Source of the DNA: Willaertia magna
Taxonomy: Eukaryota > Heterolobosea > Eutetramitea > Acrasida > Naegleriidae
NCBI GenBank assembly: GCA_902984215.1
Contig: CADWAF010001434.1
Span: forward strand, 1-12,621
Length of the DNA: 12,621 bases
Direction: 5' to 3'
Shown here: piece by piece, positions 1-8,700 of the stretch
How the letters are laid out: the number at the start of each line of letters is the position of its first letter
How positions within the stretch are numbered: the first letter of the stretch is position 1
Translations under genes and position numbers: made by a program
Notes under the pieces: model-generated
The model's input: only the letters and a program-made list of their open reading frames with translations
Told to the model about the DNA's origin: nothing
Databases searched by the model: none

Positions 1-843
1 AGTAATCAATTTAATTATTATAAATCTATTGGAAGTGGTAGTTATGGATCAAATAATGGACAATTTTATCATCCATATGATATTAAATTTGATGAAAAGG
101 ATAATTTAATATTTGTTGCTGATTATAATAATTATAGAATACAAGTTTTTGATGTGGAAGGCAATTATAAATATCAATTAAAAACACCAAGTAGTCCTTA
201 TTTTATTGCAATTGATTATTTTAAAGAAGGAAATGAAATTTTAGTTGGTTGTGATGATCAAAAGATTTATAGATTTGAAAAGAAAGAAAATGGAAAACAA
301 TTACAACAAGTGATTGGAAGTGGTGGAAGTGGAAATGGTGATGATCAATTTAATTTTTGTAATGGAGGAATGATAATTGATTCAAATAATGGAAATATTT
401 ACGTTTCAGATCGTAATAACAATAGAATTAAAGTTTATTCCAATGCTGGTCAATTATTAAAGAAATTTACTAATGGATTTAACTATCCAACTAAAATAGA
501 TTTTAATTCTAAAGGTAATTTAATTATTGCAGATTATTATAATAATAAAATACAAATATTAAACAAAGAAGATGGAAATGTAATTTCAACTATTCAACAT
601 CAAAATTATACAAATTATCCTTGGGGATTAGTTGTTGATAAAACAAATGATAATATTTATATTAGTTATTCAAGTCATTGTATTTCAGTATTTGATAAGA
701 ATGGTCAATACCTTAAACAATTTGGTAAATCTGGAAGTGGAAATGGTGAATTTAATTGTATTATTGCACTTGCTTTAAATAGTAATAATGGTCAATTATA
801 TGTTTTAGATTATAGTAATCATCGTATTCAAATGTTTAAATAA
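1..843 (+). CDS. NHL-repeat beta-propeller protein, 3' part (5' end outside window)
   Basis: The reading frame is open from base 1 and ends at TAA 841-843, giving about 280 residues of a protein that starts upstream of the window. It consists of NHL-type repeats, each with a Gly-rich strand (IGSGSYGSNNGQF, IGSGGSGNGDDQF, FGKSGSGNGEF), then a stretch ending in a pattern such as IFVADYNNYRIQVF, IYVSDRNNNRIKVY, LIIADYYNNKIQIL or LYVLDYSNHRIQMF. This D-x-x-N-x-R-I-x-V/I-F signature is diagnostic of NHL repeats, which fold as a beta-propeller that binds protein or RNA. At least five to six blades are visible. No RING, B-box or membrane segment lies in the visible part; if present they would be upstream. 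The specific function is unknown. It uses TAA as a real stop and is convergent with the next gene, about 100 bp away. Confidence 0.85.
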   Translation, partial: SNQFNYYKSIGSGSYGSNNGQFYHPYDIKFDEKDNLIFVADYNNYRIQVFDVEGNYKYQLKTPSSPYFIAIDYFKEGNEILVGCDDQKIYRFEKKENGKQLQQVIGSGGSGNGDDQFNFCNGGMIIDSNNGNIYVSDRNNNRIKVYSNAGQLLKKFTNGFNYPTKIDFNSKGNLIIADYYNNKIQILNKEDGNVISTIQHQNYTNYPWGLVVDKTNDNIYISYSSHCISVFDKNGQYLKQFGKSGSGNGEFNCIIALALNSNNGQLYVLDYSNHRIQMFK

Positions 844-943
844 TAATTTTATTATGTACCAACAATAAATACTCACTACTGCCTTTTCTTTTTGTAATTG
901 ATTTTTTAAATCTAAAATTCTTTAAATGATACTATTTAACATT

Positions 944-1651
944 TTACAATCTATATAAAGTCATTGGTGAATTAACATTACGATAAGCACTTCCAGGAAA
1001 TTGATCTCTTTGTTTAAAATCAGAATACCATCCATTTGAAGTATAAACTTGCATATGTCCATGTGGATGACCTGGAACTGATTGGAAAATTGCAACATCA
1101 CCAATTTGTGGTTGTTGACCATTGACAACTCTAAATCCAGCATTTATTAAACTTGGACCATAATCTTTTGCACTTCCTACTCTTTGAATTGATCTACCAG
1201 TTGCTGCTTCAATTGCTTGACGAACTGATCTTGCACAATAACCACCTGGTCTAGTATTTCCACCAATACGTCCAACAATATTATTAGCAATAGCATTACC
1301 GGCACCTGAACCGTGGTGAATGATTGGTCTATGAACAGGTCTATGCACTGGTCTATGGACTGGTCTTGGTCTATGAACAATAGGTCTTGGTCTGTGTACA
1401 GGTCTAGGTCTTGGTCGAAAAGAAGGTCTTCTAGTTGGAGCTCTAAATCCACCAAATCCTCTACGATCACTTAAATTGTTATTTACATTTACTTGTTGTT
1501 GTCTTTTCCACTTTTTAATTCTTTTCAATTCTTTAAGGAGAGAATTAATGGTTTTTTCACCATAATAACTGCTTGCACTACTTGTTGTTGCTGTCACAAA
1601 AGTGATTGCAAAGAGAATGGCAATTAAAAGACAAATAATTAAAGATTTCAT
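944..1651 (-). CDS. Secreted protein with Pro/Arg/His-rich linker and CHAP/NlpC-P60-like cysteine peptidase domain
   Basis: This is a complete 235-residue protein starting at ATG 1651, which is preceded on the coding strand by an A-rich leader typical of Dictyostelium. Residues 1-21 form a signal peptide (basic start, hydrophobic core, cut probably near VTA). Residues 75-112 are a tandem RP/HRP repeat linker. The C-terminal ~105 residues contain GGYCARSVRQAIEAA (Cys139), then GDVAIFQ and GHPHGHMQVY (His195, His197, His199), then GWYSDFKQRDQF. A Cys in an N-terminal helix followed by GDVxxF and an HxHGHMxVY block is the layout of CHAP/NlpC-P60 peptidoglycan amidohydrolases. I infer a secreted or phagosomal enzyme that cuts bacterial cell walls, which suits a bacteria-eating amoeba. 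The domain looks bacterial, so ancient horizontal transfer is possible. The substrate is not shown by the sequence. The transposon inserted 148 bp upstream of its start, in its likely promoter. Confidence 0.75.
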   Translation of the reverse strand: MKSLIICLLIAILFAITFVTATTSSASSYYGEKTINSLLKELKRIKKWKRQQQVNVNNNLSDRRGFGGFRAPTRRPSFRPRPRPVHRPRPIVHRPRPVHRPVHRPVHRPIIHHGSGAGNAIANNIVGRIGGNTRPGGYCARSVRQAIEAATGRSIQRVGSAKDYGPSLINAGFRVVNGQQPQIGDVAIFQSVPGHPHGHMQVYTSNGWYSDFKQRDQFPGSAYRNVNSPMTLYRL

Positions 1652-1793
1652 TTTTTTTTTTTTAAATGATGTATTATTGTAATGATTTTAGTGACATTGT
1701 TTATATGGATTATAGATGATATGAAAATTATAATAATCAAATATTACCACAAGGAGTATTCCAAAAAGAAAAATGTCATAATTATCAGTAAAC
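1652..1793. other. Upstream region of the secreted peptidase gene, up to the element's left edge
   Basis: This A+T-rich non-coding DNA has a T run at 1652-1662 on the + strand, which is the A-rich 5' leader of the minus-strand gene. I see no ORF or RNA gene here. It is the remaining proximal promoter of that gene; the original upstream DNA would now lie beyond 11600. Confidence 0.5.
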
Positions 1794-1799
1794 AACAAA
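1794..1799. repeat. Target-site duplication, left copy (AACAAA)
   Basis: AACAAA lies directly outside the left terminal inverted repeat. The identical six bases lie directly outside the right terminal repeat at 11595-11600. The sequence is A-rich, so chance identity is not negligible, but the exact abutment to both inverted repeats makes a 6-bp target duplication the best reading. Confidence 0.65.
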
Positions 1800-1813
1800 C
1801 ACTACCACGCAAG
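1800..1813 (+). repeat. Left terminal inverted repeat
   Basis: CACTACCACGCAAG matches 13 of 14 bases of the reverse complement of 11581-11594. Similarity fades after this (GGTGG against TTAGA). The TIR is short, as in CACTA-type elements. Confidence 0.7.
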
Positions 1814-1893
1814 GTGGAAAAAATAATAAATTTTTATTTAGAAATATTGAAAACGGGCTTACTTTTTGATTTTTAAATAAAAAAATAATAAAT

Positions 1894-1915
1894 CTTCGCT
1901 TTAAAAGTTGAGAGA
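1894..1915 (+). repeat. Element motif copy nearest the left end
   Basis: CTTCGC, eight A/T-rich bases, then TTGAGAGA, 94 bp inside the left end. It points inward, mirroring the inward-pointing copies near the right end. Confidence 0.6.
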
Positions 1916-1935
1916 TAATTTTAAAATAATAATAA

Positions 1936-4530
1936 TTACATATTATAACCTTCAACATCAGTTTCAGGTATATATATTGTTTTAAGATTATCCTAAAAAA
2001 GAGCTGAAATGAAATCATATTAACTTTGAGAGAATTCATTATTATTATTTTTCACATCTAAATCTATTACAGTAAATGCTTCACTATTATAAATAATTAA
2101 ACTTTTACTCTCTATAATATTTCTACTCTTTTCATAAACTCTTTATTCTTGCTTATTCCAAATAAATTGATTATGACTTAATAAATATAATTTTAAACAA
2201 AAATGACATAATATCTGAATTTAATGTAATTATCCCATATTTTTTTTAATTTTAATAATTTTCTTTCTTCAAAGATATCTTTAAATAAAGTTTCATAATT
2301 TTTAAATATATAATTAACATATGCTTCTTTAATGTACATATATAAATTAAAATTTTTTTTATCTATCTCACTACTACTAATTATATTTTTAATAACATAT
2401 TTCATAACACTATTATTTACATATTTTTCTTTTAATTGTAGTAATTGATTTTTTTTATTTATTAAAGTAATTTTCAATAAAGTTTCATAAATACATTCTT
2501 TTATGTATAAAAAACATAAAATTATTTGTGAATGTTTAAATTTAAAAAAATTATCTAATTTTTTACTACCTTTTCTTTCGCTTCCCTTTATTTTACAATT
2601 AGTAGAACCACAATAACAACAATAATTTGTTGTACTTAATTCTTTTGAAATTAATAAATTACAAAATAAATCAACCACAAAAAAATTCTTTATATTAATA
2701 ATATATTTAATATTATTCAATTCAAACTCAATAACATTCATGCTATTGATTTGATTTTTAAAAATAGGAGAAATAATTTTTAATAAATTTTCTAGTCCAA
2801 ATCATAAAGAGATTGGGAATATATTTAATAGATTTTGATTATTTAAAACATGTAAATTTATTAAAGATACACTAAATATTGTAATATTTTTTTATTTTGT
2901 TTCTTTTTAAGTTTATCATAACTATATTTTAAAATATAATCATAAGTTTAAACATTAAATCCATTTTCAATTTGTTTATATAAAAAATTTTCAATAGGTT
3001 TATTATTATAAAATCAATCTATAAATTCAATAAAATGTACTTTAAAAATATCTATTATAAATTTATTTAAATCACTAATAAATAACATTACAATTTCTTT
3101 ATATTTTTTTTCTTTATCTTTTAGTAACATAATACATTTTTGAAATTTATAATAATTAATAATTGTAAATATTTCTTCTTTTTTAATTTTATATAATTGT
3201 TTAGAGTTAGTTAATTTTAAATTTAATTTTGAATTTAAATTGTCTCATTTTATATCAGTTATAAACTCTTGATTTTTAATATATAAATCAAGTTTTCTTT
3301 TTTTTACTAATTGTTCTTCATTTAAATTTAATTTAAAATTAATTTTTCTTTTTTTATTCTCTTCAATTATTTCAGTAACTAAACTATTGAAAAATTGTTT
3401 GTCAATTAAAAATAATTGAATCATTAATTTAAATAAAGAAATACTATAATCTAAATATAATATACAATTTAATCCATAAATTAATTTAGTTATTAAAGTT
3501 TTGTTTTTAATTTCAATAAAAAGATTATTTTTTAAATCTTGAAAAGTAAATTTATTATTTTTTCCTTTTTTATTATAACAATTAGTAATAAAAAAATTAT
3601 TATTTTGTTTAAAAGATAAATTAAAGAAATAACCTATATCAATACAATTTAAAGTACATTTTGTTTCTTTATTGATAAATGTTATAGAATGATTATTATG
3701 TTTTTCTTTAAAACTGATATATTTCTTAAATATATGGTTATCACTATAAAAATTTTGTAGTATTTCCCATTTAGTTTAGTATTTTTATTCTTTTTCTTTT
3801 GAAGATGTATATTTTCTTTTTTCTCTTGAAGCACCTAAAAAATATATATTTTTATTATCTTCATTAAACCCGTCTTTTACATCTATTGATGTTTGTCTAT
3901 TTTTTATTATTTTCCTTCTTTCATTTCTTATACTTTATAAATTATCTTTCTTTTGTAGAATTTGAGTCTGATTATTACTTATAACTTTTTTAAGAATTAT
4001 TGTTTAAAAAATATAAACATTTTTTGATTATTGTTATCTCTTTTAGTTGTTTATGAAGAGATGTTTTATACATTATTATTTACTTTCTTAATAATTGGGA
4101 GTGAAGAATAATTAATGTTTTGATTGTTGCTAACTCTTTCAACATTTTGCAAAGAGTAATTATTATTTTAGTTGTTATTTACTTTTTTAATATTTTGAAG
4201 CGAAGAGTAATTATTATTTTAGATATTGTTAACTCTCTCAGTATTTTATAAAGAGCTTGCTTGAAATAAAGAGTAATTACAAAATTGAAAAGGATTAAAT
4301 AAAAAAAAATAATTTACTTTCTTAACATTTTGCGAAGAGCTTGTTTGGGGTATGTAATTATTATTTTAATTATTGTTTACTTTTTTAGCAATTTGGAGTG
4401 AAGAATAATTAATATTTTGATTATTGCTAACTTTTTCAATATTTTGTAAAGAGCTTGCTTGAGGTAAGTGGTTGGTTATTGAAATATTTTTTTTTGAAAT
4501 ATTTTTTATTTTTTTTAAAAAAGTTTTAAA
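1936..4530 (-). CDS. ORF E: element-encoded Asn-rich and Cys-rich protein (UAR=Gln; three in-frame TGA; frame breaks)
   Basis: Family not recognised. Read leftward with TAA/TAG as Gln, it starts with a Lys-rich stretch, then seven or eight degenerate Asn-rich repeats (units such as YSSLQNVERVNNN) at about 4450-4025. A region rich in K, N, I and L follows. Then comes a Cys cluster, CCYCGSTNCKIKG (near 2600), and a CHFC motif (near 2200), possibly two halves of a zinc-binding fold. The end is a well-formed segment including EAFTVIDLDV and YIPETDVEGYNM, followed by TAA at 1938-1936. Frame changes are needed near 4020 (A6), 2886 (A7) and 2215. In-frame TGA codons at 3247-3245, 3016-3014 and 2804-2802 sit where Trp fits. 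No TGA closes the frame before the left TIR, so the true C-terminus is uncertain. An early ATG is lacking; the nearest in-frame one is 4632-4630. A DNA-binding or transposase role is only a guess. Confidence 0.5.
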
Positions 4531-4599
4531 ACTTTACAAAAACAAAATTGAGTTTACAATAGTAATAGGATACACAAATATTATTTATTAATGAAATTA

Positions 4600-5082
4600 T
4601 TACAAATTAAAAGGATTATCGTCGAATATCATTAAATGAATAAAAGAATTTTCATCTTTTTCTTTATTAAAATCATCTTCATTAAATTTTGTTTTAAAAT
4701 TTTTTTTATCAGAATCTTTTTCATATTGTTCTTCTTTTTCATTAAAATAAAAACAATAATCTTTATTCTTCTTAAAAGTGAAGTTAGAAATATAAACAAT
4801 TTTAACATAATAAAAAATAAAAAGCATACAATAAAAGTATTCAATTTATGCTCTATAATATTTATCATCCAGATAATTAATAATATTAGTTTTATCACTA
4901 TTATTTACACCTAAATCAACAACTACTTCCTTTTTATTTTCATTAAATATATTTTTAATACAGAATCTTTTTTTGTATTCAATTATTTTGGTGGTTCTTT
5001 TTTTGATATTGATTAATGGGTTTGATATTTGATGATGAAGTGTAAGATTGTTATAAAGGTATTGTTATAATATATAGTTCTC
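4600..5082 (-). CDS. ORF F: small element-encoded protein with charged C-terminus
   Basis: Family not recognised. A frame opens after TGA 5085-5083 and runs leftward for about 160 codons. It includes KKEVVVDLGVNNSDKTNIIN and YCMLFIFYYVKIVYISNFTF, then a strongly charged Lys/Glu/Asp segment (EKEEQYEKDSDKK) and ends in IFDDNPFNL followed by two TAA codons at 4602-4597. The charged tail is unlike random A+T-rich DNA, so I believe it is coding. One TAA falls inside (YYRAQIEYF, near 4846), consistent with Gln. The frame is the same as that of ORF E, so if every UAR is Gln this could be the N-terminal part of ORF E. The standard-code view gives a 75-codon ORF only. There is no clear ATG before the internal Met codons near 4827. 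Confidence 0.4.
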
Positions 5083-5712
5083 TCAATAATAAAGCAAAGA
5101 CAATTTGTTTTTGCAAAATATAAATAGTATGAAACTTTTAATGATTTTCTTTCAACAATAAAGTGAAGACAATTCTTGTAAAATACTATACTATAATAAA
5201 ACTTCAAGTGTTTCTTGTTTTCTCAACAATTAAGTGAAGAGGTGTTGATATTTTTTTTTTAAAATTAAAGGTAAGTAACATTAAAGTAATTTAAATAAGA
5301 AAGTAAATAAATTAAAATAATAAAAAAATTATAATTTACAAATAAATAAAATATTAATAAAATTCTTTTATCAAAATTAACATTATTTATTGAAACAATT
5401 ATTTTATAAACTATTTTTTTATAAACCAATATCTCTATCACTCTTTTCCACATTATTTAAAACATTTATTATCATTTATTATAACAATAACAACGTTGTT
5501 CAATAATATTTGAAATATAAATCTTTATAAAAGTAAAATAAAATAAAATAAAAATAAATCAATTTATGGATAACAAAAAAAGTAAATGGTTAATAAAGGC
5601 TGAAAAATAAAATAAAATAAAATAAAGAAAATGGAATTATTAAAAGATAAGGTATTGAAAAATAAAAGAATAATTGTAAATGTTGTTTAAAATAATTTAA
5701 TGTAATTATTTG
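5083..5712. other. Intergenic region between ORF B/C and ORF F with three copies of the element motif
   Basis: I see no convincing gene here. It contains three copies of the element's ~22-bp motif in the same orientation at 5078-5099, 5147-5168 and 5218-5239, spaced about 70 bp apart, just upstream of ORF F. It also has AAAAT-type simple repeats near 5535-5560 and 5608-5625. A promoter or protein-binding region for ORF F/E is a reasonable inference from the regular spacing. Confidence 0.45.
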
Positions 5713-8700
5713 TCATTTTTTTTTATTATTTATTTTAAAATAACGTATTATTAATACATTAGGAACTAATAAATAATTAATATTATAATGATAATGATAT
5801 GTATGTTCTTTAAATTCTTTCATTTTTCTTTTTATATCATTATTATATTAAATAGCATCCCTATTGTCTCCTTTAAACTTTAATAAATCATACAATTCAA
5901 AAACTGGTAATAATGATTGATCTATTTTATTTTCTAATATTTTAAACATTTTTCTTTCAAAGAATACACTTTTTACAAAAACATAAAATACATTCTTTAA
6001 ATATTTGGTCTTTAAAATTTTTTTTAAATCACATCTTTTAATCCAAACCAAACCATTGTTATTAATATATTGTTTTCGGTTTTGATAATTTAAAAATGAG
6101 ATTTTATGACAATGTTAGTATTATTATAACAATATTTAATTTCACTATATTCTATAACTATATTTTGTTGATTAAAAAAGTCACAATTTATTAAAAATTT
6201 ATCATTTTCGTTCCACTGCAAGTATTTGTTATAATTTAATTCTTTTCTAACAAATAACAAATATTTATAATCTATATGACAACATTCATAAATTTCTTCA
6301 AATGTTTTTAAATTAATATGTACAATTGTAAATTTTAATGACAATGTTAAAATTTTATTTGACAATGCACCTTCAAAATCAATTACATATACATCATCCA
6401 ATTGATTTTTATGTTTTATAAAAAAATCATATATATTGTAATTGTAATTGTCATCTTTTTGAGTGTTTGTAATATTATATTTATAGATAAATAGAAATGA
6501 TACTTTTGAAGGCATAATTGTTTTTATTTTATTTAAGCAACTTTCTTCTTTTATTTTATTGTAAGATATTTCATATTTTTTAATAAAAGCTGTTAAATTA
6601 TCAAATACTTTATCTATATTGTTAAACCTTGTAGTTACACCTCCTTTAAATGATGTTTAATTTATTGAAACTAGTTTAAATTGAAAAAACTCTGATTCTT
6701 CTAAAGAATCAATAATTTCTGATTTAATGTCATTCAAAATAGATAATCTAGATATAGCCATATATAATATAATGTGTTTTAAATTTGTAACATTAATATA
6801 ATTTTTATTTACAACATTATTATCTTAAAATTATTTATACTCTTTTAGATTATTTATATATTTATCACAAGACTTAAATATAATATTAATTTTTTTTTTG
6901 ATTTTATCTATATTTAAATTATTTAGACAATTTAATAAATAATAATGATCTAAAATATAATATAAATATTTTTTCCTCAATTTCAATACATCTTCAGCAT
7001 AAAAAAAGGAGAGTTTGTTATGAATATTATTAACATCCTCATATTTAGTAATATTTTCAAAATAATATATTAAATATACTCCACAATCAATTTCTGTAGG
7101 CTATTGATAAATAATTGGATATTTTGTTTGAATATTATTATCTTTATACATATCATCTCTAAAATACCAATATTTTATTGCTTTTTTAAATCCTTCAATT
7201 ATTTCCACATTGTATTCTTTTTTTCCATTATTTAAATATAAATTATCAATATATACTATATTATTTTCTTTTTTAAAATACACAACCATTTAAAAATATT
7301 TACTTTCATTGTAAAATCTAATAGGTATAAATATTATGTCTATATTTTTAAAATTGTAATGCATATAATAATTTTTTAAAATGATTGACAAACTAATAAT
7401 ATCACTAATATAGTCTAATATTTTATTTGTCAGCCATTCAAATAGTAATAAAGTATTTAAATCTAATACATCTATACTCATATTAAAACCATTTTTATTA
7501 TTATTTTCCAATTTCTAAATAAAATAATCATCATCAACTTTATTACCAATTAAAATATTTTTTTTTAATCCTTTATAATTAAACTTTCCACAATTTAAAT
7601 ACTTTTTATTATTTTCAAAAAAATAATGTTGTTTATTCTTATTGTTTTTGTTTTTTTTTTATAGTTGAATCAAATCTGTATCTTGTATCATCTTTTAACG
7701 GTTTTCTGCGAAGATGAGTAGGTTTTAATTGTGGAAATTGTTTTATTTGTTGTAAAAGTACTTGTTTTTGAGGTGAAGCAATAATTTTAAATTGTTTTTG
7801 TTGAGATTGTACTGACATTAAAGGTTGTTTCTATTGTTATTGAAGTAAAACTGTTACTATAGGTTGTTTCTATTGTTGGGATAAAATTAACATTACAAGT
7901 TATTGTTGAGATAATATTGACACTATATGTTGTTTTTATTAAGGTGAAACTGACACTATAGGTTGTTTTTATTGAAGTAGAACTGATATTATAGGTTGTT
8001 TTTGTTGTTATTGAAGTAGAGGGGCAATAATTTCAGGTTGTTTCTGTTGTTATAGTAATAAAATTGAGATTACATTTTGTTATTAAAATGGTACTGTCAC
8101 TATAGGTTGTTTTTATTAAGGTAAAACTAACATTATAGACTGTTTCTGTTGTTGTTGAGATAAAGAATTAATTATTTTAGGCTGTTTCTGTTGTTGTTAT
8201 TGAGATAATACTAATAGTACAGGTTGTTTTTATTGTTGTTGAGATGAAATTAGTACTATGGGCTGTTTTTGTTGTTATTGAGATGAAGAAGTAACAATCT
8301 TAGGTTGTTTTTGTTATTGAAGTTTATATAATTCTTTTTCTTTTCTTATAGTTAAATCAAATCTGTATCTTATATTATTTCTTAACGGTTTTCTGCAAAG
8401 ATAATTTTTATTTAATTGTTTTTCTTTTTGAATAATGGTGACAAATTATAGAATTAACACTACTTTTTGATTGTATTATTGAGATAGAAGAATAACAATT
8501 TCAGTTTTTTTTGTTGTTGAGGTAGAGGATTAATTAATTTAGGTTGTTTCTGTTATTGTTATTGAAATGGTACTGTTACTACGGGTTGTTTTTGTTGTTG
8601 TTAGAGTAGTACTGTTATTACAGGTTGTTGTTGTTATTATTATTAAAATAAAGGAGCAATAATTTTTGTTGTTAAGGTGGGATTGACTTTAAAGGTTGTT

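Noticed and set aside
961..1470. Two minus-strand ORFs inside the secreted peptidase gene
   Set aside because: They are alternative-frame shadows of the 235-codon gene, which has a signal peptide and domain.
1682..2039. Short ORFs on both strands across the left element edge
   Set aside because: They cross the TIR boundary, have random A+T-rich composition and no motif.
4636..4914. 92-codon plus-strand ORF rich in I and F
   Set aside because: It is the reverse-strand shadow of the Lys/Glu-rich ORF F.
5265..5453. 62-codon minus-strand ORF upstream of ORF F
   Set aside because: It begins with an ATG but is hydrophobic A+T-rich sequence without motifs, and its continuation is incoherent. It is probably non-coding.
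7740..8690. CRISPR-like array from regularly spaced repeats
   Set aside because: The units are degenerate, coding and contiguous, with no unique spacers, and the genome is eukaryotic.
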